From NCBI GenBank assembly GCA_023415305.1, contig JAEZKZ010000045.1:1-64000 (forward strand): a stretch of 64,000 nt of DNA, read 5' to 3'. Shown piece by piece: positions 25,076 through 33,634 of the stretch. The stretch comes from Bacillota bacterium (lineage in GTDB: Bacteria; Bacillota; Clostridia; Acetivibrionales; DSM-1351). The notes under the pieces are model-generated. The model saw only the letters and a program-made list of their open reading frames with translations, was not told the origin of the DNA and searched no databases. Position 1 is the stretch's first letter; each line of letters begins with the position of its first letter. The translations under genes and the position numbers were made by a program.

Positions 25076-25100
25076 TATAGGAATTTATATATTTTCTATT
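25076..25100 (+). repeat. Dispersed 25-bp sequence, copy 1 (second at 32037-32061)
   Basis: TATAGGAATTTATAT then two variable bases then TTTCTATT, identical at 23 of 25 positions to 32037-32061. Both copies follow directly after an intrinsic terminator and a GCGTA. Confidence 0.45.
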
Positions 25101-25126
25101 TATAAATGTGTTAATATAACTAAGGT

Positions 25127-25235
25127 TGAGCGAGTACACCAGAAAGTTCAATGCAGGTAAATTCCTAGGCGCAGGGTTTGAAAAGGGGATTCCCCTTTCC
25201 GGTGTAGCAGGGGTGCTCAGAAACACAAAGTGTTT
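25127..25235. ncRNA. Candidate structured non-coding element, identity unknown
   Basis: In the gap between the SLH gene and the cupin gene, TGAGC (25127-25131) pairs with GCTCA (25215-25219) and TACACC (25135-25140) with GGTGTA (25201-25206). This closes a multi-helix body that contains AAAGGGG-ATT-CCCCTTT (25182-25198). A further hairpin AAACAC-AAA-GTGTTT follows (25221-25235). The stretch is far more GC-rich than neighbouring intergenic DNA. No terminator or clear promoter adjoins it and the strand is unknown. It could be an RNA gene or a relic of a repeat element. Confidence 0.4.
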
Positions 25236-25255
25236 CGTCGAAGGACTTGCCTTAT

Positions 25256-25603
25256 TTAATCTTCATACAGGTCACCACTGTTTTCTTTATTTAGTGTCCC
25301 ATCCAATTCGATCATCAAAAATTTGGTCAACGCCATAACTACCGGTCTGTGTCTCATTCCTTTCGGGACAATAATAAACTCACCTTCATCCACTTTGACC
25401 ATACCTTCATCGATTTCCAGATGGAAGCTGCCTTCAATTACATAAAACAGCTCATCAGATTTCTCATGAACGTGAAAGTCCAAAGTACGGTTTTCTACAT
25501 TTACAACACTCAGGACATGGCCGTTAAGTTGTCCAACCTTGTCATATATGTATAATTTACCGATTGAGTCTACGGTTGCTTTAAGGTTTACTTTTTCGAG
25601 CAT
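25256..25603 (-). CDS. Cupin-domain protein
   Basis: 115-residue single cupin barrel. Motif 1 is HVHEKSDELFYVIEGSFHLEI with metal-ligand candidates His44, His46 and Glu50, and motif 2 is VDEGEFIIVPKGMRHRPV with His83. Small cupins of this type may be isomerases, dioxygenases or ligand sensors; the role cannot be fixed. Start: ATG with GGAGTG upstream. It is divergent from a LysR regulator whose half-site array lies between the two genes, so it may be the regulator's target. Confidence 0.82.
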   Translation of the reverse strand: MLEKVNLKATVDSIGKLYIYDKVGQLNGHVLSVVNVENRTLDFHVHEKSDELFYVIEGSFHLEIDEGMVKVDEGEFIIVPKGMRHRPVVMALTKFLMIELDGTLNKENSGDLYED

Positions 25604-25714
25604 AATGCCATCACTCCTATCAAAATATACTGGATAAGATATTATTCAATTGAATAGCATGAAATTGAGGAGCTCCCTTTAACTATCTGACCTCATTATA
25701 ATACATTAATATTA

Positions 25715-25761
25715 TTGACGAAATAGATATACTTTGATAAAATCTATCAAAAATATTGATA
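25715..25761 (+). promoter_or_regulatory. LysR promoter with three-half-site operator array
   Basis: TTGACG (25715-25720) and TAAAAT (25738-25743) are spaced 17 bp. Overlapping the -10 and beyond are TTGATA (25734-25739), TATCAA (25745-25750) and TTGATA (25756-25761), each five bases apart. This position suits autorepression by the LysR protein. Confidence 0.6.
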
Positions 25762-25775
25762 TTTAGAGGTGAAAC

Positions 25776-26657
25776 ATGGAGCTTACATATTTTAAAAGCC
25801 TGTTATATCTGTATGAATTGGGAAACTATTCTCAAACCGCGGAGGTATTGGGATACTCTCAATCCAGTATCTCCACACATATTCAGAGGCTGGAACAGAT
25901 TTACGGTGATAAAATCATCTATCGAAAAGGTAATGGCTTGATATTAACCCCAAAAGGAAAAATCATATACCAATATGCTAAAGAAATACTAGATTCAATG
26001 GCGAGGCTGGATAATGAATTGAGAACACATAAGGTAAATGAAATTAATATTGGTACAATAGAATCCATTGCCCTGTATTATTTGCAGGATATTATTGAAG
26101 TATATAAAATCCAATATCCTCATATAATTTTTCACCTTTCAATTGAAGATGAAGCTAGTTTACTGGAGAAACTTGCTAAGCAGAAATTGGATTTTGTTTT
26201 AGTCTTTAATAAAGAAATCAAGTTTGATGGTATTAAAGTTTTAAAGATTAAGGAAGAAAGCCTGTGTTTTGTATACAATCCTAAAACCAATTCAGAATCG
26301 AATATTCGGGAGAAACTTGAGGAGCAATCACTTATATTGACCGGCAAAGAATGTCCTTATCGCAAGGCGTTAATTTCAGAATTCAAGGAATCCGGGCAGA
26401 AATATAATATTTCAATGGTATTAAGTAATGTGGATACGATAAAAAACCTGGTCATCAATAATTGGGGTATAGGGTTTCTGCCGCAGTTCACCATTCAAGA
26501 AAAGGATAAGCTGGGGATTTTGAAATACAAAATGGCGAGTCCGTTTTTTATACAGCTTATGTACTATCCTGAACTCGAAGAAAGTATTGAATTTAAAAAT
26601 TTTATTGAAATAGCACATTCATCAATAAATGGTTCTGCTAGTGTGAGTTCGCAATAG
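25776..26657 (+). CDS. LysR-family transcriptional regulator
   Basis: 293-residue LysR regulator: winged HTH at residues 1-60 (YFKSLLYLYELGNYSQTAEVLGYSQSSISTHIQRLEQIYG), linker helix to about 90, and a LysR-substrate domain (INIGTIESIALYYL, FVLVFNKEI, NWGIGFLPQFTI). The effector is unknown. Start: ATG after AGAGGT. It is divergent from the cupin gene with about 170 bp between, holding a promoter and a half-site array. It most likely controls the cupin gene and itself. Confidence 0.87.
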   Translation: MELTYFKSLLYLYELGNYSQTAEVLGYSQSSISTHIQRLEQIYGDKIIYRKGNGLILTPKGKIIYQYAKEILDSMARLDNELRTHKVNEINIGTIESIALYYLQDIIEVYKIQYPHIIFHLSIEDEASLLEKLAKQKLDFVLVFNKEIKFDGIKVLKIKEESLCFVYNPKTNSESNIREKLEEQSLILTGKECPYRKALISEFKESGQKYNISMVLSNVDTIKNLVINNWGIGFLPQFTIQEKDKLGILKYKMASPFFIQLMYYPELEESIEFKNFIEIAHSSINGSASVSSQ

Positions 26658-26857
26658 ATTTTAACTGCAACTAATTGAAAATAGAGAATTCAAGCTTTAG
26701 ACAGCTATTGAAACCTTATCAATAATGCACATATTTATCCAAAGCTGCCTCCAAGTAGAATAATTTGCTTCATATTGGTAAAAATATAAGCTAAATTATA
26801 TTCGAAAGCAAAAATAATTCATAACACATTTTTGTTTTCCCGTAACAGGAGGATTTT

Positions 26858-27445
26858 ATGGGTAAGTTGTCAGGAACAGAAACATCAGAAAATCTTGCAA
26901 GAGCTTTTGCCGGAGAGTCACAGGCTAGAAACAGGTATACTTTCTATGCCGGATATGCAAAAGGGGAAGGTCACGCTGTACTAGAACAAGAATTCAAGCT
27001 GATAGCCGAAAACGAAAGGGCTCATGCTAAAGTCTTCTATGATTTACTGGTTGATGGAATGGGCGGTCCACGCAATGTTAACGTAGATGCAGGCTACCCC
27101 TTTGAATTGGGGGATACTGTTGCCAACCTTTATTCGGCAGCTCATGGTGAACATGAAGAACATTCGATAATATATCCTACTTTTGCTGATATTGCAAAAA
27201 AAGAGGGTTTCCCTCAAGTTGAAGCTGCCTTCAGAATGATTGCCAATATTGAAAAGGAGCACGAAAAGAAATTCAAACAGCTTGCTGAAGAATTAAAAAG
27301 CAAAACTTTGTATCAGAAGAAGGAACCCCAGCAGTGGATTTGTACCAATTGCGGACATATTCATCAGGGCACCGATGCACCGGGCATTTGCCCTGTATGC
27401 AAGCATTCTCAGGGGTGGTTTGAAGTAAGAACAAATCAATACTAG
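26858..27445 (+). CDS. rbr: Rubrerythrin (peroxide reductase)
   Basis: 195-residue classical rubrerythrin that reduces hydrogen peroxide to water in anaerobes. The N-terminal four-helix ferritin-like domain has the diiron ligands in ARAFAGESQARNRY, AENERAHAKVF and ANIEKEHEKKF. The C-terminal rubredoxin-like domain has CTNCGHIHQGTDAPGICPVCKH (two CxxC pairs). Start: ATG 26858 eight bases after AGGAGG. It is monocistronic. A hairpin (GATAAGC...GCTTATC, 27461-27507) follows it without a T-run. No convincing PerR box was seen upstream. Confidence 0.93.
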   Translation: MGKLSGTETSENLARAFAGESQARNRYTFYAGYAKGEGHAVLEQEFKLIAENERAHAKVFYDLLVDGMGGPRNVNVDAGYPFELGDTVANLYSAAHGEHEEHSIIYPTFADIAKKEGFPQVEAAFRMIANIEKEHEKKFKQLAEELKSKTLYQKKEPQQWICTNCGHIHQGTDAPGICPVCKHSQGWFEVRTNQY

Positions 27446-27582
27446 ACTCCTGTTTTGACAGATAAGCATGCGATAACATTGGGAACTTGGTTATTGTTGG
27501 CTTATCAACAAACCATAAATAAAGTGTAGATGTAGGTTATCGAGTTTGTAATAAACTTTAATATAAATAGGAGGTCTGAGTT

Positions 27583-28782
27583 ATGTGGGAAGATAAAATT
27601 GATATTAACCAGGTTGTGGAAATCAGAGCAAAGACAACCACCTTTTTTGGAGTAGGAGCTATTAACAAAATGGAGGATGTAGCAAAAAACCTATCCTCCA
27701 GAGGAATTAAAAAAGTTATTGTAATGACCGGGAAAAGTTCTCATATTAAGACAGGTGCATGGGAAGTTACTAAAAAAGCCCTTGAGGCAAATGGGATTGA
27801 ATATCTGCTTTACAGCAAGGTTACTCCAAATCCTACCGTTGAGCAGGTTGATGAAGCCACAGCAGAAGCAAAGAGTTTTGGTGCACAGGCGGTTATAGCT
27901 ATAGGAGGAGGAAGCCCTATTGATGCTGCCAAGAGTGTAGCTATCCTTATATCATACCCTGAAAGGAATGCTACTGAGCTTTATGAACTCAAGTTTGCTC
28001 CTGATGCTGCAGTACCTCTGGTTGCAATTAACCTTACTCATGGTACCGGGACAGAAGTTGACAGATTTGCTGTTGTAAGTATTCCTTCCAAGGAATATAA
28101 GCCTGCTATAGCGTACGACTGCATTTATCCGATATATGCCATTGATGACCCTTCATTAATGACAAAGCTTCCTGCCGACCAGACTTTATATGTCTCAGTT
28201 GATGCAATAAACCACGTAGTTGAAGCTTCAACTACAATAGTGACAAATCCATTTGCCATATTACTTGCAAAGGAAACTATCAGACTTGTTGCGAAGTATT
28301 TACCTATAGCGGTTAAGGAGCCAGAAAACCTTACTGCAAGATATTATCTTTTGTATGCATCTTTAATTGCCGGTACCTCATTTGATAATGGGTTACTGCA
28401 TTTCACTCATGCCCTGGAGCATCCATTGAGTGCAGTTAAGCCAGAATTGGCACACGGTCTGGGGTTATCAATGCTGCTGCCGGCTGTTGTTAAGGAAATA
28501 TACCCTGCATCAGGAGAGGTCTTGGCTGAAATATTTGAACCTATTCTTCCTGGCTTCAAGGGAACAGCCGATGAAGCTGACAAGGCTTATACTGAAATCA
28601 GAAAGTGGCTTAATGAGATTGGTGTTACTTCTAGTCTTAAGGATGAAGGCTTTGATGAAAGTATGGTTGAAAGGCTGGTTAATCTTGCATTTGAAACACC
28701 AAGTCTTGATGGTCTGCTTGCAATAGCTCCGGTTAAGGCTACCAGAGAAGCAGTAAGAAACATATATAAAAATTCACTTTAA
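27583..28782 (+). CDS. Iron-containing alcohol dehydrogenase
   Basis: 399-residue group III, iron-dependent NAD(P)H alcohol dehydrogenase, reducing aldehydes or ketones to alcohols in fermentation. The cofactor loop is AIGGGSPIDAAKS near residues 107-118. Iron ligands match Asp207, His211 (VDAINH), His276 (FTHALEH) and His291 (LAHGLG). THGTGTEVDRFAVV differs slightly from the common TAGTGSE motif. Start: ATG with AGGAGG upstream. A terminator follows. The natural substrate cannot be told. Confidence 0.9.
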   Translation: MWEDKIDINQVVEIRAKTTTFFGVGAINKMEDVAKNLSSRGIKKVIVMTGKSSHIKTGAWEVTKKALEANGIEYLLYSKVTPNPTVEQVDEATAEAKSFGAQAVIAIGGGSPIDAAKSVAILISYPERNATELYELKFAPDAAVPLVAINLTHGTGTEVDRFAVVSIPSKEYKPAIAYDCIYPIYAIDDPSLMTKLPADQTLYVSVDAINHVVEASTTIVTNPFAILLAKETIRLVAKYLPIAVKEPENLTARYYLLYASLIAGTSFDNGLLHFTHALEHPLSAVKPELAHGLGLSMLLPAVVKEIYPASGEVLAEIFEPILPGFKGTADEADKAYTEIRKWLNEIGVTSSLKDEGFDESMVERLVNLAFETPSLDGLLAIAPVKATREAVRNIYKNSL

Positions 28783-28859
28783 TTAGCGCATTATTTGGTG
28801 TATTAAGTGTATTAATTAGCACATTAATTGGTGTAAGGAAAGCTTAATATATTAATAAA

Positions 28860-28900
28860 ACAAGGCAGCTGCTTACCGGTAGGTAACGCAGCTGCTTTGT
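28860..28900 (+). terminator. Hairpin after the alcohol dehydrogenase gene
   Basis: ACAAGGCAGCTGC and GCAGCTGCTTTGT pair over 13 positions (one G-U) around 15 nt. The T-run is weak. Before it, 28783-28840 holds an imperfect duplication (AATTAGCGCATTA / AATTAGCACATTA, each followed by TTGGTGTA). Confidence 0.65.
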
Positions 28901-28919
28901 ATAATAAAAGCTTAACCTG

Positions 28920-29021
28920 TTAAAATGAATTCCAGTAAAAGAATATCCATGTCAATCCTAAAACTGCAAGAGTAAATAAGGTATAGTGAATCCGGGCAAA
29001 TAACTTCCAAAAACCTTTCCT
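28920..29021 (-). pseudogene. Remnant: C-terminal membrane tail of a serine hydrolase/beta-lactamase-like protein
   Basis: On the minus strand about 32 codons end at a stop at 28922-28920 and read WKLFARIHYTLFTLAVLGLTWIFFYW-type sequence. This resembles the last transmembrane segment of class C beta-lactamase-like membrane proteins of Clostridia. No start, ribosome site or upstream domain exists, so only a gene tail is left. The family match is from memory and tentative. The rest of the gap to 29092 shows nothing. Confidence 0.35.
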
Positions 29022-29092
29022 CCAAGCAATATCAATAGATTACTGTAAAGTTGACTTACCTGATTAATAAAAATTATAATTTGAGAGTTGAA

Positions 29093-29737
29093 TTAATACA
29101 TAAAAAAGCAGATCCCGATGTAATGTGTCAGGACACCTAGAAACACAAATATATGCCATACCATATGGTGGTATTTAAAGCCCTTTTTGGCATATATTGC
29201 AGCACCCACCGTATAGAAAATACCTCCCCCGAGAATCAGCCAGAACAGCAGAGGATTGGCTTTCTGAAAGAAAAGCGGCATGAAGATTACAAGACTCCAG
29301 CCCATTACGAGGTAAATCATCAGTGATAATTTGGGTATGGATTTTTTTGATATGGACTTATAAAGAATACCGAATAGTACCATTACCCATTGAACCGACA
29401 GAAGCACTATAGCCTGCCAGCCCCCAATAACCGAGGCCGCTATTGGTGTATAGGTACCCGCTATTGCTATATATATGCATATATGATCCAATATCTGCAT
29501 AACCCGCTTATGAGTTGTGTCATGCTCCATCACATGGTAAAAGGTAGACATCAGGAACATAAGGAAAATACAGATGCTGAATATGGTGACACTTGCGACA
29601 TCAACAAGGCTACCCTTGGTGTAGGCTGTGATTATAACAAATGGAAAGGCAGCTAAAACAAGCAGAGCCGGAACTCCATGTGTAATGGCATTGGCAACTT
29701 CCTCTCCAAAAGTAAGTTTTACTATTTTTCTGGACAT
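29093..29737 (-). CDS. Hemolysin III / PAQR-family membrane protein
   Basis: 214-residue integral membrane protein with seven predicted transmembrane segments. Family motifs are GEEVANAITHGVPAL near the start, STFYHV with conserved histidine, LDHICIYIAIAGTYTP in the middle, and the C-terminal HxxxH motif HHMVWHIFVFLG. Bacterial members (YqfA/HlyIII-like) have roles in membrane homeostasis; a hemolysin activity is not established for most. Start: ATG 29737 (MSRKIVKLTFGEE) with AGGGAG seven bases upstream; a longer frame to 29824 lacks support. Confidence 0.88.
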   Translation of the reverse strand: MSRKIVKLTFGEEVANAITHGVPALLVLAAFPFVIITAYTKGSLVDVASVTIFSICIFLMFLMSTFYHVMEHDTTHKRVMQILDHICIYIAIAGTYTPIAASVIGGWQAIVLLSVQWVMVLFGILYKSISKKSIPKLSLMIYLVMGWSLVIFMPLFFQKANPLLFWLILGGGIFYTVGAAIYAKKGFKYHHMVWHIFVFLGVLTHYIGICFFMY

Positions 29738-30114
29738 ATATTTTCTCCCTAAAAAAGAATTGTATAATGAACTATAGTTTAACCGGGTACTGTTATCCCC
29801 AAGCGTGTTGGAGATATTATCCAAAGCTTGGTATATTTATTAATTTAGCACTGTTACCTTCGAAATACAATTATTTATCTTAATTTTAAATAAATTTCCT
29901 CCATATTATTAATATAAGCGTGCTTGGATTGTAAATGTTAGTATGCTTAAACATATATTAGCTTTGAAAAAAATTAATTACCATAAATAAAATTAAAAGA
30001 TAAAGGGTAAATTGGAATATATTGATAGATTTAATTGATAGAATTTCAGGAATGGAATATAATAATTATAACCAGGTAATAATTATTATCATCCAAATTC
30101 CAAGGAGAACCCAT
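29738..30114. other. Divergent intergenic region between the hemolysin III and acyl-CoA synthetase genes
   Basis: No gene is visible. An 11-bp perfect inverted repeat (ATAATAATTAT / ATAATTATTAT, 30059-30069 and 30079-30089, 9-nt centre) lies 26 bp before the synthetase start. It could be an operator or a leader hairpin. Clear -35/-10 pairs were not found. Confidence 0.5.
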
Positions 30115-31944
30115 ATGAGCAAAAAAGGAATTATACTATCAAATGTAAATGGTAGAAAGACCGTAACCGGGTTGGGTTACTATGATACTGATAACGTGGC
30201 GGATTTTAAGCAGTTGGTAAGTGACAGCATAATCAAGTTTGGGGAAAAGGCTGCTTTCAAGTTTAAAAAGGATAATTATATCAAAGTTAAATCCTATAAA
30301 GAGTTTGGAGACGAAGTTGATGCTCTGGGGACAGCTTTGCTTAATTTGGGTTTAAAGGATAAAAGGATAGCTATAATCAGCGAAAATAGATACGAGTGGG
30401 CAATCAGCTTTTTTTCAATAGTTAACGGTACAGGCATAGCAGTGCCGTTGGATAAGTATTTACCCGAGGTCGAGATAGAAAACCTGATCGGAAGAGGAAA
30501 GGTAGATGCTATATATTACAGTAAGCAGTTTGATTCTGAAATGCTTAAACTTTCCAAAAAGGATACCGGAGTAAAGCAGTTTATCAGTATGGATGAACTG
30601 GAGGGTGAATATCCTGGAAATTTCCATAGTATACCGGAATTAATTATAAAGGGTAATGAACTTCTGAAAACAGGAGATAAGAGTTTTATTAATGCAGTTA
30701 TTGATCCTGAAAAACTATCTTTACTGCTTTTTACATCAGGGACAACCAGTATGGCCAAAGGGGTTATGCTTAATCAGCGGAATGTATGTTCCGATGTAAG
30801 TGCAATCACATCAATAATCAAGATATACCCTGATGATGTACACTTGTCCATTTTGCCGCTTCACCATACCTTCGAGCTTTCGGGAGGTATGCTGTTTATG
30901 GTTAAGAATGGTGTCACTATTGCTTATGCAGAAGGTATCAAGCATATTGCCAGAAACCTGAAGGAATATGATGTTACTTTGCTGGTTGTAGTACCGGCTA
31001 TATTGGAAGCTATGCATAAAAAGCTGCAGGAGGGTTTGAAAAAGGCTGGAAAGGCCGGTACTGTCAAAGTTTTAGGCGGAATTTCAAATGCGTTGTCTAC
31101 TGTAGGCATTGATATCAGAAGGAAGCTGTTCAAAAAAATACTCCAGCAGATTGGCCCGGGCTTAAGGCTGGCCATTTCAGGAGCTGCACCTATTGACAAG
31201 GAAATCATTAATGGTTTCGGAACACTGGGACTAAAGGTTATTCAGGGCTATGGGCTCACAGAGACCTCACCGGTGGTTGCGGCCAATAATGATTTTTATA
31301 ACAAGGCAGGAACCATAGGCCAGCCTATGAGGGGAATAGAGATAGCCATAGACAATCCCGATGAAAACGGCATGGGAGAAATAATAACAAGAGGTCCCAA
31401 TGTTATGATGGGCTATTATGAAGATGAAGCTGCAACAAGAGAGGCCATCGATGAACAGGGCTGGTTCCACACCGGAGATCTGGGCTTTATTGATGATGAA
31501 GGCTTCACAACCATAACCGGCAGGGCAAAATCCATGATAGTGTTTACCAACGGTAAGAAAGCCTTTCCCGAGGAATACGAAATGCTTTTAAACAATATTG
31601 ATGGTGTAAAGGAAGCTTTTGCCTGGGGGAATACCGCTCCAGACGGGGATATTCAAGTTTGTGCCAAGCTTGTTATAAACGAAGAGGTTCTTGCGGAAAA
31701 ATGGGGTAAAAAACAGACCATAGAGGAGATATCTGAAATGGTTCAAAAGGAAATCAAAAAAATGAATGAAGACATTCCGCAGTATAAAATTATCAGATAT
31801 TTTGTATTGAGCTACGAGGAACTTATTAAAACTACAACCTTGAAAATCAAGCGGCCAGTGGAATACAGCAAGGTTATCGACCAACTGAAGAATGCAGATA
31901 CAAATATGCGAAAAGCAAATGGTAAGGTTATTGAAAGGATCTAA
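30115..31944 (+). CDS. Acyl-CoA synthetase (AMP-forming, long-chain fatty acid type)
   Basis: 609-residue ANL-superfamily enzyme activating a carboxylic acid, probably a fatty acid, to acyl-AMP and acyl-CoA. The ATP loop is LLLFTSGTTSMAKGVMLNQRN, the adenine motif YGLTETSPVV, the hinge/Asp motif GWFHTGDLGFID, and the C-terminal lysine region KTTTLKIKRPVEY. The long-chain motif region SILPLHHTFELSGGML fits FadD/FAA-like enzymes. Start: ATG 30115 after AAGGAG; the frame is open further upstream but without a ribosome site. It is single, followed by a terminator. An 11-bp dyad stands just upstream. Confidence 0.87.
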   Translation: MSKKGIILSNVNGRKTVTGLGYYDTDNVADFKQLVSDSIIKFGEKAAFKFKKDNYIKVKSYKEFGDEVDALGTALLNLGLKDKRIAIISENRYEWAISFFSIVNGTGIAVPLDKYLPEVEIENLIGRGKVDAIYYSKQFDSEMLKLSKKDTGVKQFISMDELEGEYPGNFHSIPELIIKGNELLKTGDKSFINAVIDPEKLSLLLFTSGTTSMAKGVMLNQRNVCSDVSAITSIIKIYPDDVHLSILPLHHTFELSGGMLFMVKNGVTIAYAEGIKHIARNLKEYDVTLLVVVPAILEAMHKKLQEGLKKAGKAGTVKVLGGISNALSTVGIDIRRKLFKKILQQIGPGLRLAISGAAPIDKEIINGFGTLGLKVIQGYGLTETSPVVAANNDFYNKAGTIGQPMRGIEIAIDNPDENGMGEIITRGPNVMMGYYEDEAATREAIDEQGWFHTGDLGFIDDEGFTTITGRAKSMIVFTNGKKAFPEEYEMLLNNIDGVKEAFAWGNTAPDGDIQVCAKLVINEEVLAEKWGKKQTIEEISEMVQKEIKKMNEDIPQYKIIRYFVLSYEELIKTTTLKIKRPVEYSKVIDQLKNADTNMRKANGKVIERI

Positions 31945-31992
31945 GTATTGTAACAGGTAATAGAAAGGCTCCAAGTATAGTAAATTGTCATT

Positions 31993-32026
31993 AAAATCTG
32001 CCTGTCAGTTGACGGCGGATTTTTTG
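31993..32026 (+). terminator. Terminator after the acyl-CoA synthetase gene
   Basis: AAAATCTGCC pairs with GGCGGATTTT (one G-U), the loop can continue as GTCA-GT-TGAC, and TTTTTT ends it. A copy of the 25-bp dispersed sequence follows at 32037-32061. Confidence 0.8.
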
Positions 32027-32171
32027 CGTACAAGCTTATAGGAATTTATATGCTTTCTATTCTTTGAGTAACAAATTACTTGGATTATAGTAATTTATTT
32101 ATTTGTGTAGTATAATCACGTGAGGTAAATATTTAGACAAAAAGAGATAAAAACAGTTATTTGGGGGATTA

Positions 32172-33533
32172 ATGAAAAATATATTATTTGGAGACAAGTC
32201 TTTTTATTATAAGCTTATTACGCTGGCCATACCGGTAATATTACAGAACTTGATTACGTCTTCACTGAGTATGGTTGACAGTGTTATGGTGGGGAAGCTG
32301 GGTAACGAACCTGTGGCAGCAGTCGGGATAGCCAATCAGTATGGACTGTTGGTCTTTCTTATGTATGCTGCCATTCATAGCGGCGCCGGTATCTATATTG
32401 CCCAGTTCTGGGGAAAAAAGGACTATGAAAACATTGGTAAGGTGGTCAATATCGGAGCAGCATTGGGAGTAGGGGTTTCGATATTGTTTTCAATTGTGGG
32501 AGTTATTTTTCCGGCTCAGATTGTGGCTATTTTCAATACAAACCCGTTGGTTATAAAACTTGGCTCTGATTTTTTACGAATTTTTAGCTTTAGTTTTACA
32601 TTTGCAGCAATAAGCTTTGGAGTGAGCGTTAACCTGAGAAGTATTGGAAAGTCCACCATGCCCTTGGTAATAAGCGGAATAGCTTTAGGAATAAACACTC
32701 TGTTGAATTTTGTGTTAATTTTTGGCTTGTGGGGGTTCCCGGCCATGGGGGTTAAGGGCTCAGCTACCGCAACACTGATTTCAAGAATTATTGAAATGGT
32801 TATTCTCCTGGTCGTTAGTGGAAGATATTTTGATATATTGCGAATAAGACTGAAGGTATTAAAAACAGTTACATCTGACCTGTTCAAGCGTGTTACGGCA
32901 ACTATGGTTCCGGTAATTCTCAATGAAATTTGCTGGGGACTGGGCTTTGCTGTTTATTCGGTGGCATATGGCAGAATCAGCACGGAAGCCTTTGCAGCAG
33001 TACAAATAACAAATAATATAACAAATCTGTTTCTGGTTGCAGGCTTCGGAATGGCCAGTGCTTCAGCGGTAATTATGGGCCATGCCATAGGTGCAGGAGA
33101 GGAGCATAAGGCACGCCGGTATGCATGGAATTTTGTATCCTTATGTATTTATGGGGGTATTGTTTTAGGAGGAGCATTATATTTTATAGCACCGTCGGTT
33201 GTAAACCTTTTCGAGGTTACTCCTGATGTCTTAAAGACAGCTATTCTTATACTGCATATAAACGCTTTTATTATCCCCATACGCTTAGCCAATATAGTAG
33301 CCATCGTTGGAATATTAAGAGGCGGAGGAGATGCAGGGTTTGCCTTCAAGGCTGAAGCTTTTACCATGTGGTTCATAGGAGTTCCACTGGCTTTTATTGG
33401 TGCATTTGTGTTCAAACTGGAGGTTCAGTGGGTAGTACTGCTGGTTATGGCTGAAGAACTGGTTAAGATTATATTGACAGTTATCCGTCTGAAATCAGAC
33501 AAATGGATAAAAAATGTAGTAATTGAGGTATAA
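32172..33533 (+). CDS. MATE-family efflux transporter
   Basis: 453-residue membrane protein with about twelve transmembrane segments. PVILQNLITSSLSMVDSVMVGKLGNEPVAAVGIANQ is the classic MATE N-terminal motif, and VPVILNEICWGLGFAVYS opens the second half with its internal symmetry. The family exports cationic drugs and metabolites using Na+ or H+. Start: ATG after GGGGGA. It is probably monocistronic; engB follows after 101 bp with its own ribosome site. Confidence 0.9.
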   Translation: MKNILFGDKSFYYKLITLAIPVILQNLITSSLSMVDSVMVGKLGNEPVAAVGIANQYGLLVFLMYAAIHSGAGIYIAQFWGKKDYENIGKVVNIGAALGVGVSILFSIVGVIFPAQIVAIFNTNPLVIKLGSDFLRIFSFSFTFAAISFGVSVNLRSIGKSTMPLVISGIALGINTLLNFVLIFGLWGFPAMGVKGSATATLISRIIEMVILLVVSGRYFDILRIRLKVLKTVTSDLFKRVTATMVPVILNEICWGLGFAVYSVAYGRISTEAFAAVQITNNITNLFLVAGFGMASASAVIMGHAIGAGEEHKARRYAWNFVSLCIYGGIVLGGALYFIAPSVVNLFEVTPDVLKTAILILHINAFIIPIRLANIVAIVGILRGGGDAGFAFKAEAFTMWFIGVPLAFIGAFVFKLEVQWVVLLVMAEELVKIILTVIRLKSDKWIKNVVIEV

Positions 33534-33634
33534 TTAATATAACTAACGAGATGGAGTTTAAAATAAACAGACATATAGATTTACATTATTATTGTGAAAA
33601 TATATAACGTGACTTATAAGGAGAATTTGAATAT

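Noticed and set aside
25032..25226. 64-codon minus-strand frame (and overlapping plus-strand frame at 25126-25338)
   Set aside because: They run through the terminator and the hairpin element, have no ribosome site, and low-complexity translation; the folded structure explains the open stretch better.
28783..28850. CRISPR-like or tandem repeat tract
   Set aside because: Only two imperfect copies of about 30 bp with no spacers; a local duplication at most. No CRISPR array was seen anywhere in the window.
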